Assembly (NCBI GenBank): GCA_019426215.1
Contig: CM033400.1
Span: forward strand, 17,654,568 to 17,718,567
Direction of reading: 5' to 3'
Origin: Buddleja alternifolia
Lineage: Eukaryota; Streptophyta; Magnoliopsida; Lamiales; Scrophulariaceae
Length of the DNA: 64,000 bases
The translations under genes and the position numbers were made by a program. Below the pieces are notes generated by a model. The model had not been told where the DNA came from and searched no databases. It saw nothing but the letters and a program-made list of their open reading frames with translations. Positions 43,678 to 55,841 of this stretch are shown here, piece by piece; position 1 is the first letter of the stretch, and every line of letters begins with the position of its first letter.

Positions 43678-45891
43678 ATGGCATTTGCTAAAGTTCCCAA
43701 GCTGACTGAATCAAATTATGACACATGGAAAGTCAAAGCATTTACATATCTCTGTTCATGTGATGATGACATGTGCGATATCATTTCAGATGGGCCAATC
43801 AAAATATATAAAGTTATCACAAGAGCGCCTGGAGCCACAGAAGAAACTCCCGATGGTTACGTTGAAAAACCAAAACAAGAATGGACTCCAGATGAGCGTC
43901 GAAGAGCTAACTTGGACAATGTTGGACGTAACGCTCTATATACGGCTATTAGTGATAATGACAACTTATTTAACAAAATCAAATCTTGCAAAACTACTAA
44001 AGAAATATGGGATAAGTTGGCTACGATTTGTGGTGGCTCAGCCCAAATCAAAGAAAACAAACTTTCCATCGCCAAGGAAAAGTTTAATGGATTTAAGATG
44101 CTTCCCAATGATACATTAGAGCAATTGGATATAAGATTTACAGCTCTAGTTACAGAACTTACATCGTTAGGAATGGATTTACAGAACCGAGAAATGGTGG
44201 TCAAAATCTTTAGAAGCTTACCAAGTAAATTCTTGATGAAGACAACCGCTATGAGAGAATCAAATATGCTGGATCTTCTAACTCCAGAAGACGCCTTTTC
44301 AGAACTAAAAGCATTTGAGTTCGAGTTGAATTCTGCCAGTGATATTGTGAGTAGTCCAGTGATTGAATCTGGAGCGCTTATTGCATCAATCAAGGGCAAA
44401 TCGGGTAATAAAGGAAAGAATTCAGATATCAATGAGGAAGAAGAGTTGGCTTTGCTGAATAGATTTAGGAAGTTTTTGAGATATGAAAAGAAGGGAAAAG
44501 GTTTCAATAATCAAGGACAAAGTTCATATCAAGCGCCCACTCCAGTACAACAACAGTACCAAGCGCCTCAGTATTCTGCTCCGTCACCCCAAGCGCCTGC
44601 TCAATATCAAGCGTCTACTCAAAATATCTCAGCACCCGTGATCTCAAAGCCACACACTGCAAGGTTATCAAATGAACAAAAGATGAAAACTAATCTTTGT
44701 TATAATTGCAGGAAACCAGGGCACTACCAGGTAAATTGCCCTTATCCAAACGTATCCAAGCCCTCAAGGCAGGAGTACTTGGATAGAAACCAATTCAGGA
44801 GCAACCTTCGGCAACAAGGTTTGTTAGCGGAATCAGAACCAGCATCCGCACCTGAAGATTTAGAATCATCAGACGAAAGTAGTGATGATGATGAGCCATT
44901 AGATGACTCAGCGCTCATATGTCTCATGGCCAGAGATGATGAAGCGTCTCCTGAGGTAATCATTGAATTATCAAATCCTCTTTCTTATGATGAATTACTT
45001 GACAAAGTCAGAGAATACTACAATGAATGTCAAGAAGCTGCCAAAATATGTCAAAATGATCTCGTAATTATTTCATCACTCACTAAAGATAAAGTAACGC
45101 TCAGAGCAGAGTTGCGAATTCAGCAACAGTGCATTGAGAAAAACCAATCGCTTGAGAGTGAAGTTATTCAATTAAAAAGTGATCTTGATATAAGAGTCAA
45201 GAGAGAAGCTGATCTGATGGCTAGACTTGCCAAGTCAGAACAGCTCGTCTCATCGTTGTCCAAAGCATCCAGAAAGCTCGACAATGTGACTGAAGTAACA
45301 AGGTTATTTGGAGAAAAGACCGGTTTAGGATGCAATAAATTCGGTAAACAACCAAACAAACCTAATGTTACGGCAAACAACAAAGGAAAGGGTGTTTTCT
45401 TTGTTGAGAAAGGTTCACAAGGTCAAAATCAAAATGAACCAAGTGACAATGGTAAGAGGCCAAATGAGAAAGTCAAAACTGACTCAGGCAAAGGGAAAAC
45501 TAAGGCAAATGATTCACAAAGACGGGTTTATCCAAACGCTCAAAAAGCTAAAGATAAGACTGACAACTGTGAATCAAGCGCTAAGCGTCCAGCACCAAAA
45601 GTGCAACCCAAGCCAGTGCCAAGGAAATACCATCGTCAATATCCAAGACAGTCAAGATTATATTATCGATATTATGATGATTATGATTATGACTATGATT
45701 ATGATTGTCATTATAATCAAGGATATTATTATACACCCAAAAAGCACACACAACACAATATGAAACCCAAAAAGGCCAATATTCCTACAATGAAGACTAG
45801 GCAAATATGGGTTCCTAAAGTTCTAATTCAAACTAACAATGTTACTAATGTTAAAGGACCCAAGCAACAATGGGTACCTAAACAGAAATAG
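43678..45891 (+). CDS. Gag polyprotein of the SIRE-type element
   Basis: 737 codons, open. N-terminal Gag region opens MAFAKVPKLTESNYDTWKVK. A zinc knuckle CYNCRKPGHYQVNC (C-X2-C-X4-H-X4-C) lies at about residues 341-354 and would bind element RNA in the virus-like particle. A Pro/Gln-rich linker precedes it and an acidic stretch follows (SSDESSDDDEPLDD). A helical segment lies near 460-540 and a basic, Tyr-rich tail ends QQWVPKQK before TAG. The length is typical of the long Gag of this lineage. Pol starts in another frame; SIRE1 is known for a read-through stop here, so the shift may be damage or a different strategy. Confidence 0.9.
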   Translation: MAFAKVPKLTESNYDTWKVKAFTYLCSCDDDMCDIISDGPIKIYKVITRAPGATEETPDGYVEKPKQEWTPDERRRANLDNVGRNALYTAISDNDNLFNKIKSCKTTKEIWDKLATICGGSAQIKENKLSIAKEKFNGFKMLPNDTLEQLDIRFTALVTELTSLGMDLQNREMVVKIFRSLPSKFLMKTTAMRESNMLDLLTPEDAFSELKAFEFELNSASDIVSSPVIESGALIASIKGKSGNKGKNSDINEEEELALLNRFRKFLRYEKKGKGFNNQGQSSYQAPTPVQQQYQAPQYSAPSPQAPAQYQASTQNISAPVISKPHTARLSNEQKMKTNLCYNCRKPGHYQVNCPYPNVSKPSRQEYLDRNQFRSNLRQQGLLAESEPASAPEDLESSDESSDDDEPLDDSALICLMARDDEASPEVIIELSNPLSYDELLDKVREYYNECQEAAKICQNDLVIISSLTKDKVTLRAELRIQQQCIEKNQSLESEVIQLKSDLDIRVKREADLMARLAKSEQLVSSLSKASRKLDNVTEVTRLFGEKTGLGCNKFGKQPNKPNVTANNKGKGVFFVEKGSQGQNQNEPSDNGKRPNEKVKTDSGKGKTKANDSQRRVYPNAQKAKDKTDNCESSAKRPAPKVQPKPVPRKYHRQYPRQSRLYYRYYDDYDYDYDYDCHYNQGYYYTPKKHTQHNMKPKKANIPTMKTRQIWVPKVLIQTNNVTNVKGPKQQWVPKQK

Positions 45892-45905
45892 AACTTCCTT
45901 CTTGA

Positions 45906-47147
45906 GTGCAGGTACCTAGAGCTAGAGTCGATACATCTGTTTGGTACTTCGATAGTGGATCGTCAAGGCACATGACTGGTTCCAAGGATCTTCTGATCAA
46001 CTATCGAGCTGCCAATGGTCCTCAGGTTGTATTTGGTGACAACTCCAAAGGTAAAACCAAAGGTATAGGTACTGTGCATAGGGGGAACATCATGATAAGT
46101 GATGTTTATTTTGTTGAGGGTCTGAAGCATAATTTATTAAGCATAAGTCAATTTTGTGATAAAGGCTTTGAAGTCATATTCTCAAGTGACTGTTGCTATA
46201 TAAATGACGCTAAGACAAAGTCTACTAAATTGAAAGGAAAAAGAACTAACAACGTATATTTGGTAGATTGGGGTTCAACACTTGATAACAACCCAACATG
46301 CTTTGTTGCTAAAAATGAATCTAAAAAGGGTTGGTTATGGCATAGAAAAATGAACCACCTTAACTTTAAAACAATCTCTCAGCTTATAAGTCAAAATCTT
46401 GTAGAGGGATTACCAAATGGACCATTTCACAAGGATCGCCTTTGTGACGCTTGTCAAATGGGTAAACAAGTTAAGTCATCGTTCAAGAGAAAACCTCATC
46501 TATCTACCTCTAGAATACTTGAACTACTTCACATGGATCTGTTTGGACCTGTTCAAACAACCAGTGTAAGCGGTAAAAAGTATACTTTGGTGATAGTAGA
46601 TGATTTCTCTCGATTTACTTGGGTGGAATTTCTGTCATCCAAAGATGAAACATGTGACAAGTTAACAACGCTTATTCGACAACTTCAAACATTGAAAGAT
46701 CTTAAAGTTGCGAGAATAAGAAGTGATCACGGTACCGAGTTTACTAACAAGGTTGTTGAGAAGTTTTGTGCAGAAAATGGAATACACCATGAGTATTCAG
46801 CTCCCAGAACTCCCCAACAAAATGGTGTTGCTGAGCGCCGGAACCGAACGCTTAAGGAAGCCGCTAGGACAATGTTAGCAGAATCCAAGCTTGCTCCTAG
46901 GTTTTGGGCCGAAGCGATCAACACTGCGTGTTACACTCAAAACCGTTGCATGATCAACAAACAGCATGGAAAAACTCCATATGAACTGTGGAAGGGACGT
47001 AAGCCAAATGTTTCATACTTTCACGTCTTTGGTTCTAAGTGCTTTATTCATAGTAATGGATCCCAAAGCCTAAAGACTTTTGATCCTAAAGCGGATGAGG
47101 GAATCTTTCTAGGCTACCCAAGAATGGGAAGAATTTTCGCATCCTAA
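45906..47147 (+). pseudogene. Protease and integrase part of Pol
   Basis: 413 open codons with no upstream ATG in frame; translation would come from Gag-Pol. Aspartic protease VWYFDSGSSRHMTG near residues 12-25, Gag-pre-integrase HHCC zinc region (WHRKMNHLN, CDACQMGK) near 143-190, then the integrase core: HMDLFGP, RIRSDHGTEF and PQQNGVAERRNRTL carrying the D-D-E triad. The frame is lost at [10 protein letters not shown] near 47128, after which the sequence continues in the next frame. The integrase core itself looks intact. Confidence 0.88.
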
Positions 47148-48187
47148 ACAAGGGCAAATCAAAGGTTGAGGAATCTATTCATGTTGTTTTTGATGATGCT
47201 AACCAAGAACCGAGTAAGGTTCATATAAATGATGTAGGAGTTGAAGATCTTTGTCATCAAGCGTCTAAGATCACTATTGATGAAGATACTGACGACGATG
47301 ATGAGATCTCAGTGCCACCTCCTAAGATTACTCATGAGATTACTCTGGACAATTTTATAATAAATGCCGATGATCATGAAGAGAGTGATCATCAAGAGCA
47401 AACAAGGAATTGTGAATTTGAAGCGCCTACGCAAGAAGGTAGTCAAGCGTCTGATCCCCAAGCGCCTGTTCAATCTCTTAACCCCTTCCAACCAGACAGA
47501 CTATGGCTGCGAGATCATCCACCAGAGCAAATTATTGGAGATATTGGAGCGCCTGTTAGAACTAGAGCCGCTACAATCAATGAGGCTATGTTCGCAAGCT
47601 TTCTATCTCAGATGGAACCTAAGAAAGTGGATGAAGCGCTAAGTGATCCAAGTTGGATTGAAGCCATGCAAGAAGAACTTAATCAATTTGAGCGTAGTAA
47701 GGTTTGGACACTAGTACCAAGACCAACTCACCAAGGAGTCATTGGAACTAGATGGGTTTATAGAAACAAGATGGATGAGAACGGCATTGTAATAAGAAAC
47801 AAGGCCAGACTCGTAGCTCAAGGTTATTGCCAAGAAGAGGGCATTGACTTTGATGAGACATACGCTCCTGTCGCCCGTCTTGAAGCAATCCGCATGTTTC
47901 TAGCGTATGCAGCGTTTAACAAATTTACAGTGTATCAAATGGACGTGAAGAGTGCCTTCCTGAATGGTAAACTCCAAGAAGAAGTATATGTGGAGCAACC
48001 ACCGGGATTCTTCAACTACCATGGTAAGAGTATGGTGTACAAGCTAGACAAAGCACTTTATGGGCTTAAGCAAGCACCCCGAGCATGGTATGACACTCTC
48101 TCTATCTTTCTTATTGGTAAAGGTTTTCAAAAGGCAGCGTTGATACAACGTTATTTAAAATTACTAATAACGAAGATATTCTCTTAG
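47129..48187 (+). pseudogene. Reverse transcriptase, N-terminal part of Pol
   Basis: An ATG-started frame covers 47312-48187 (291 codons), but the homologous reading begins near 47129 with [12 protein letters not shown]. The RT fold starts [20 protein letters not shown], with [32 protein letters not shown] and the catalytic [13 protein letters not shown]. It ends in a frameshift near 48130, after [19 protein letters not shown]. Normal copia RT would continue unbroken to the YVDD box. Confidence 0.88.
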
Positions 48188-49143
48188 TCCAAATTTATGT
48201 CGATGATATTATTTTTGGCTCTACTAACAAGCGTCTGTGTGAGAAATTTTCGAAAATGATGCAAGAACAATTTGAAATGAGCATGATGGGTGAATTAACT
48301 TTCTTCTTAGGATTACAAGTTAAACAACTCCCTAATGGAATATTTATTAACCAAGCTAAATATACGAGAGACATGATTAAGAAATTTGGTATGGAAAATA
48401 CATCATATTTAAAAATTCCAATGAGCCAAACGCTTAAGTTAGATAAAGATGAAAGTGGAAAGAAAGTTGATATCACTAATTATAGAGGTATCATTGGATC
48501 ACTTCTTTATCTTACTGCTAGTAGACCTGATATCATGTTTTCGGTATGCATGTGTGCACGATTTCAAGCTGATCCTAAAGAGTCACACTTAATTGCTGCC
48601 AAGAAAATCCTTAAATACCTAAAAGGCACACAAAATGTGGGCTTATGGTATCCTAGGGATTCTCCTTTTGAACTAATCGGTTACTCAGATGCAGATTTTG
48701 CAGGTTGCAAAATAGATCGTAAAAGTACTAGTGGTACTTGTCAGTTTCTAGGTGATAGGTTAGTTTCATGGCATAGCAAGAAACAACAATCCATAGCTAC
48801 CTCCATAGCCGAAGCTGAGTATGTAGCTGCAGGAAGTTGTTGTGCACAAGTTTTATGGATGAGGCAACAACTTAGAGATTATGGAACAATCCTAGGTCCA
48901 ACCCCCATTCTTTGTGATAACCGAAGCGCTCTAGCCATGACTCAAAACCCTGTTCTTCATTCCAGAACCAAACACATTGACATTAGATACCATTTCCTTC
49001 GTGACCATGTTCAAAAGAAAGATATCTCCATGCATTTTATTGGAACTGACAAACAATTGGCAGATATCTTCACCAAAGCGCTCAACGAGCAACGCTTTCT
49101 CACTTTGAGAAGTGAACTAGGTATGATTGATTTAAACGCCTAA
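48130..49143 (+). pseudogene. RT C-terminal part and RNase H of Pol
   Basis: The YVDDIIFGS active-site box is at about 48196-48222, between the two ATG-started frames, so RT is cut just before it. The open frame 48256-49143 (295 codons) has FEMSMMGELTFFLGLQV, then RNase H with GYSDADFAG, SWHSKKQQSIATSIAEAEY and RTKHIDIRYHFLRDH carrying the catalytic acids. It ends LGMIDLNA and TAA, the usual end of pol in this lineage. Confidence 0.9.
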
Positions 49144-49908
49144 TCATCAAGCATCATACTTTATTAGACATATGGTACAAGTTATCAAATTTAGGGGGAA
49201 CCTTAAAATTATACTTGAACCTAACTAAGCGTCAATGATCAAAAACTTTCAGATGCATGATCATCAACGCTCAGTATTCTTTTGTGAAATATGTTGGACG
49301 CTAAACCATAAAAGGAATTTAGCTTTAAGCGTCCATATTGTCCCCAATAAGTGGCATTAAGCGTTGAAACTATTCCATTCAATACTTAATATAAAAATAA
49401 TTTTAACAATTCATGCATAAATTTTTTTTTACGCTTTTTGAAGTAGTGGATAGACTCAACAGTCTATTGTGTACTCTATCCACACACTTCTATCACATCA
49501 AACTGGCGGGTAATCAAAAACTTTTTCAAAATGACGGTTCAGAGATAGCACGTGTTTGTGTACGTGTCAGTGTACAAACGGGCGTGTGCGTTACACTTTG
49601 AAAATGCCAAACGTTTCTAAAACTTTAATTCGGATGTCAAATATTTTTTTTGAATTACCAAGTGTAACTTCTCTCTATTACGCAAAACTCGCGTCCGCGG
49701 TTAATGAATTCATGGCTGAGATTGAAATTCTTTACACGTGTGTTAATCTTATAGAGATAAGAGAACACAAGTTTCAAAAAATTAACCTCTGTCATTTAAA
49801 ACACAATTTGCAGAAACTTCATTTACTCATACTCAAAAATCTCTGCAAATTTATTTTCTCTCTCTCTTAAAAGCAAAAGCAAATCTCAGTTCATCTCTTT
49901 CACTAAAA
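49144..49908 (+). other. Spacer between pol and env-like ORF
   Basis: Holds a second purine tract TTTAGGGGGAACC near 49187-49200, also seen at this place in SIRE elements, and many AAGCGTY motifs (for example near 49228, 49330, 49360). A 104-codon frame (49556-49870) lies just upstream of the env-like start, possibly its leader, and has no recognised domain. Confidence 0.65.
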
Positions 49909-52900
49909 ATGGCACCAAAGAAATCCTCGTCTACTTCTGCCGAAGCTACCATCAAGGTTACTGAAGGCCTTGTCGTCGACTGGAAATTCTTGTATGAGCA
50001 ACCTCAGATCAATCTAACAGATATGATGGATTTGGTCGTCAAAGCTGGGCTCAAGTCATTCTTGACTCAATACTCGTATCTGTTTCCAACTGAAGTGGAT
50101 ATCTTCTGGAGGACTGCCAAACTCTCAGAGGACAAGAAGTCTATCTCTTGTCTAATTCCTCTATCCTCAAAGGAGCCTCCCAAGGAATTCACTCTGACTG
50201 CTGCCTCCATTGCCGAAAACTTTAAACTCCCAAATGAGGGTGAGGCACTGGATTCTATTACTTTAAAACAGATCAAGGAAGCATGGACTACAATGAGTGC
50301 GTACGACGATGTACCCTACACTCAATATTTCGAAAAGAAAGACCTAGTGTCCAAATACCGACTATTGGCTGATTTCTGCAGCAAGATCATAGAATGCCGA
50401 GTGGGAACCTTTGATAAGGTGAACCCAGTACAATTCCAGATGATGACTGCCATACTCTTGAACATCAAAATTAACTGGAGTGAGTACGTTTTTGGAAGAT
50501 TTCGGGACTGTTTAAGCGGCTCAAATAAACCATATGGGCTTGTCCTGAGTGACCTCTTATACAAATCACAGTGTGTATATTCTTCTGGTCTTCTGTTGAA
50601 TAAGACCAAGTTGCTGGGAAAAAGGATTTTGAACAATCTCTTCAATGCTCCCAAAATTGGTGGTGCTGCCAAACCACTATCTGAGCGTCTGGAAGTACGT
50701 CAAGCGTCCGATAAAGAAGCGGAGCGTCCAGTGCCAGAAGAAGCTGTGAAGCGTCCGGCTGTAATCAAGAAAAGGGCTCCCAGAAAGCCCAAAGTTTAAA
50801 TTGTCGCCTCCACTCAAAAGGATGATGAGGAAACTGATGAGGATGTAGAGGACAAGTTACCTCTCAAAAGAAGGAAGCTGGAAGGGATCATTAAACAAAT
50901 AGACTTTGAAGAACTAGCTGTTGATCCTCCCGCTCCTCCGCCTAGACTCGTTGAAGGAGTCAACGTGAAGAAAATCTTCAAGCGTTCCAGGACTAGCAAG
51001 CGTCGAGCTGCTCCCGTTCCTGAAGAGCCTGAGACTGTTGAGCCAAGCGCTCAAGTTGCTGTTGAGCCAAGCGCTCAAAGTATCGCTGTTGAGACTAGTT
51101 CTCAGGGTAAGTTTATTTCTTCCCACAGCATCTCCTTTCCTACATCTGTAGAAGATCCTGCTCTTATAGAGGATAGTTCCTTTCTTTCAGCTATAATTCC
51201 AGCTGCTGCTGAAGCGTCAACTGATATCATCCTGGATGTTGACTTGACCGAAGTCGTTACTATCGCTAAAGATGTTGCCGCAGAAGTTGCTGCAATTGAA
51301 GCTGAGGAACCTGCAACTACAGAGGTTCAGACTTCATCTCCTGTTAAGGCTATAACAGAGGCACACTCAGAAGGTCAGAGCGATGTTGAAGACGTTCCAG
51401 CGCCTAGACACTTCTTCCAACTCGACCCGCTGACGACGATTGATCATTCAATCAATTATATGCCCCCAGCGCTCGAAGAAGATTTCATTCCTGCAGGCTA
51501 CAACGAAGAGAGATATATTGCTGCAGAGAATGATGTTGCTCGATTGATTGATTTTGACAGTCAAATCAAAGCCACCATACAAGACAGACAAGGAGATCGA
51601 ACTCCTAGATGTGCCATGGACATAGCATACTATCTGGATTATGGGCACAGCAAGCCAACCGGGTTCGCCCTACGGGATTACAGCATTCGTATGTATGAGC
51701 CTCTGCGTCCTAACTTTCTCAATCCTTCAGAGTCAGTCTTGAACAGAGAAGGCTACACACACTTCCCTCAGACTGCTCATAGCCCTGAAAATATTGCATT
51801 AGTCCATCCACTTCGTCTGTGGAAGAATAAGGCTGCTCATGCCGGTGAGCGTCTCGAATCATTGACAGACTTGCTTCAGACTGAAGCTGATGCCTATTTT
51901 GACAGCGTCTGGAATGCTAACTATCAGCCTGATAGATATCGTTTTGAAGCTATCAGAGATATTCATCTTGAAGGCATTCGCGCTATGGTGACTGCTGGCA
52001 CAGACTTCTGCATAAATGAAGTTAACTGGGTTGAAGCGTATGTGGGACACAAGTATACCTTCTCAGAACTAGTTCAAGCTCCCCATCTTTTCGGCATAGG
52101 CATGCATGACAAGAAGCGTCAGTTCGCCAAGTATTGCCTCAAGCAGCGTCAACAGAGAGTCGGACCTGTTCTCAAGCTCCCAATTGTTAGACATCAAATC
52201 GAACAGTGTCTGCGTCAAGAGCTTCACAGATTTTCCACTACTCCTCTTCTGTTCAACGCTCAAGCTTCTTCCAGTGGTACATCTGGCGTATTGTGCTTAA
52301 ATTTTGCCCCAAGCCACTGTGAAGAAAACTTCAATCTGATGGTGAAGATTTTGACTCCTGTCTCCCTATTCGATAAGATCTTCACTGTCAATCTTAGATC
52401 TTGGAACGGCTCAGTAATCAGTCCATTCAAAGGATATCCACTGCTCCCTTCAATCCGCAGCGAGGTACTTGATCACTATGAGTTTGTCCTCTCCCTGCTT
52501 GAAAGGAATCAAGAGCTGGCTCAAGCACTTTATCCGTATCTTGAAGAGTACTATGCTGATTGTGTACCTGCACATCGGCGTCCTACGTCTCTTCCTTCTG
52601 ACTGCTTGATTGGATTTTCCAGACAATACTGTCCAGATTCACTCTTCTCCATCGCTCAAGCGCCGTCCAAAGTTTTCCCCAATCATGTGCTTGATATCAT
52701 TGGTCCAATGCACATCAGGGCCATTGATAGTCCTCTTCGCACATTCATCTCCGGTACTTGTATTTCCAGAACCAGACTCACTGAACTCTTGGATTCTCCA
52801 TCCACTTCATATGCCGACTTAGCAAACTGGAACTTCCAATTCGATGACTTTCGTCAACCAGAGTCAACGCTTGAGGAAGCGCCTGATACATCAGCTGAAG

Positions 52901-54069
52901 CGTTCAAGTCTGCAGTTACAAGTATTCCAGCGTCTGCTGAAGAACTCGTTCAAGCGTCTCCACCCGAGGATATTCCTGACGCTTCTGAACCTGTTACTAC
53001 TGATAGTGCTGAGGATCTGTCTCCTGTCATTCGAGGTACTGTTTTTGATCCAGCCTATCAAGTTTCGTTTGACTCTCTCAAACACTCATCAAGGTTCAAG
53101 CGACCGGCTCCTCAAGCGGTTCCTTCCGATGAGAGTCAATCTTTTGGTCCTTTGCTCAAATCCGTCTTGGAGAATATTAGCGCCCACGCCACTCAGAACG
53201 AAGAATCTCTCCATTGGATTAAAGACGATCTGGCAAAGATTGAAACTCACGTCATGAGCGCCCAAATTGCTCATATGCGTAGTTCAGCTCAAGCGGCTGT
53301 TGGTGAGTGCAAGCAAGATTTTCAAGTAATGCATGATGCCACTCAAGCAACCCAACTTGCCATGAAAGAAGAGCTTGAGAAGCGCCTTGAAACCCTTGAT
53401 ACCTCTATAAATGATGCTACCAGCGCCAATCTTCTCGTTCTGCAGGAGCGCTTCGACAAGCGTCTGGATGACATCACAGATTCTATGTCTCAAATTGCTC
53501 ATCAGGTCAGTTTACTCACAGATCATTTCTTAAAGTCTGATGATGGCAATAAGGGGGAAAAGAAGAAGAAAGGAGAAAAGAGGAAAGCGTCTAGTGCAAA
53601 AGCTGAAGAGCCTCCGTCTCCTAAGCGTCAAGTGCTTACTTCTACTTCTGCGCTTCGTCTTCCGTCTTGGATAACTGCTCAAAGTACATCTGGAGCGCCC
53701 AGTAGTACGCTAAGGGATCCTCCTAGAGCGTTATATCCAAATCTACCAATACCTACAAGAGCACTGCTTGAACAGTTTGACATCCCTCTTCAAAGAACGT
53801 CCATTCCAGAGCCTACAGATCCAAGAATCTTAGCTGAAGAGAGAAAGATGACTGACTTTATCCAAACTTTTCGAATCTGCCTAAGGTATATTGGTATTGA
53901 CCCAACTGACTGGGACAATCATTTTACTGTCTTCAAGAAGAGACAACAAGAAGAAAACAAGCTTATAATCAACAAAGATCATGAAGCAATGATGATCTTG
54001 GAAGACAATCTGGCTGAAGCTATCCGAGCTGAAATGACCAAGAGATACAGAGTCAGACCAAGACATTAA
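49909..54069 (+). pseudogene. Env-like long ORF of the SIRE-type element, one in-frame stop
   Basis: MAPKKSSSTSAEATIKVTEG starts a frame that runs 296 codons to TAA at 50797-50799 and continues in the same frame for about 1,090 more codons to TAA at 54067-54069. The total of about 1,386 codons is roughly double the env-like ORF usual in the lineage. The first part resembles the putative plant transposon protein domain found at this position. The middle is acidic and Ala/Glu/Pro-rich (51000-51450). A second globular stretch (about 51480-52850) is followed by a helical coiled-coil-like region near 53150-53530, ending in KGEKKKKGEKRK. No hydrophobic signal or membrane segment is visible, so an envelope role is doubtful. 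Confidence 0.78.
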
Positions 54070-54285
54070 AAGCTTTCTGATCTTACCTTATCTATATTCT
54101 TGTCTCTTATATCTTCACTTGTTCAGTTGTAAAAATGCCTGTAATTCTCGATATATATAAAATGCATTTTTCAGCTGAAACATCTCGTTGAAGCGTAACT
54201 AACTTTAACTAACGTTATCTAATCAAGCTAACTTTTACTTTTGGCTGTCTAACTCTTGAACTATAAAAGAGTAAGTATTGCCATC

Positions 54286-54302
54286 ATCAAAAAGGGGGAA
54301 AT
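54286..54302 (+). other. Polypurine tract
   Basis: AAAAAGGGGGAAAT directly before the 3' LTR; primes plus-strand DNA synthesis. Confidence 0.85.
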
Positions 54303-55841
54303 TGTTAGGAATTTCATGTTAGATGTTTTGATGATGACAATTAGGACTTTGTGTTAGACCCCAAAATATGTAAGTTTGATTTTAGTAGAAAATTTGTATA
54401 AGCCTTGAAGCATTGGTTTTGTAATAGGCTTATTAGGCTTTGTTTTATTTTGCTTTAAATTGTTAGGCTAAGTAGTCTTAGGCTGAGCGTCTGATAATTT
54501 CTGAGTGAGTTTATCAGTGGTAAAGTTCGAAGACTCAAGCGCCTGATTTCTGAAAGAAGATAAAAGTCTCCAAGCGTCCAATTGACCAGCTACATCAAGC
54601 GTTTCCTTATGGGACAGAAGTAATGTCACCTGGATTTATTTCTAAGTTCAAAAGGAGTTTAATGCAAATATTCCCGAAGCATTAAATACCAACGGATATT
54701 TAATTCAAATGCATTAAATGCTGATAAGAGCATTAAATGTGATAAGCACTTTCAGACGTACGGAGAAGCCACCCTATTGGACTGTCAACTATCTCAGACT
54801 GCAGCACCAACTTTTGTGTAGCAGATTTTCAGGAAAAAGGACAAAAGTTGTTCACTCGCGGAAGTGAGAGACACGCGCCTGTGCATGTGTCAAACGGACA
54901 ACTTCTCCAAGAATGCCTATAAATAGGACTTCAACAACAAGCCAAAGAGAGAACAATTAATCTTCAAGTCGAATTGCTGTTGCATTGAAGTCTCATTCCT
55001 TAAACTCTCAGAAAAGCCAGAATATTCAAGAAAACATTCCCTTTGCTTTTCTTCAATCCTGAGACAGTCAACAAATATCTCAAACATTCTTTTCGAAGAA
55101 ACCACTTTCCTACTGAGATATTTCCAAGTTGTTTGAACTTCATCAAAATCAAACAAACCGCTTTAGAAAAACCCATCCAAGCCTCGCGATCTGTGTGAAG
55201 TCGAAGTTGGATACTTGCATCATTTCTGGGTGAAAGAAGCAAGGAGATTGAAGTGATTTGGAGCAGAAATCTGTGTGATCAAGGAGCTCAAGTCATCGAC
55301 ATCTATCTCTCCCTATTGTGTAAAAGATTCTGTGTGATTCTTTGAGAATCACTTTAGTGGATTGCCTCCAAGTGTTCAAGGAGAAGAAGGACGTAGTTGG
55401 GATTACATCACCCAACGAACCTTACAAATATTGTGTTATTTACTTTTCAGTCAATCATATCATATCATATCATTGCATAAATTGACTAAGTAAAATACAA
55501 TCAAACGCTAAGCAACTAAGAAACCTCTGGTGACGCTAAAGCTTTCAAAGGAAGACTAGAAAAATCATTCCGCTGTGCTAACACTGATTATAGAACTGAA
55601 CGCTTAAACCCACTCGGTTAAAGTATTCAAATCTTGAAGTCTAAGTTAACTCTCTAAAAACAGTCTTCATCAGACGCTTAACCTAAGCGTCTATATTTCT
55701 AAGAAAACGCGCAGTCAAGCGTTCGCTTTTTAAGCGTCCAAAACCAGTTTAATACGAAATCTTTTGAAGTCGAAAAAGACTTCAGGGTCTATTCAACCCC
55801 CCCCCCTTTTAGACCCTTTCGTATGCCACTTGGGACCAACA
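54303..55841 (+). repeat. 3' LTR of the SIRE-type element
   Basis: 1539 bp, differing from the 5' LTR by about ten substitutions and a shorter C-run near 55798. The TATA box at 54918-54925 would fire outward into MULE sequence. Confidence 0.93.

Larger units (their letters stand above)
42034..55841 (+). mobile_element. SIRE/Maximus-type Ty1/copia retrotransposon, 13.8 kb
   Basis: Complete structure: LTRs 42034-43574 and 54303-55841, tips TGTTAGGAAT and GACCAACA; primer site TGGTATCAGAGC at 43577; polypurine tract AAAAAGGGGG before the 3' LTR; target flanks GCCCT and ACCCT (one mismatch). Gene order gag, protease, integrase, RT, RNase H, then a long env-like ORF, which is the SIRE lineage plan. 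The LTRs differ at about ten bases by eye, so the insertion is young. Pol is split by shifts near 45891, 47147 and 48130, and the env-like ORF has one in-frame stop, so it cannot move alone. It disrupts small gene B of the MULE. Confidence 0.93.

Noticed and set aside
43857..44507. 216-codon minus-strand ORF
   Set aside because: Antisense shadow of gag with no domain of its own.
49909..54069. True envelope glycoprotein
   Set aside because: No signal peptide, membrane segment or Cys-rich pattern is visible; the position alone gives the env-like label.
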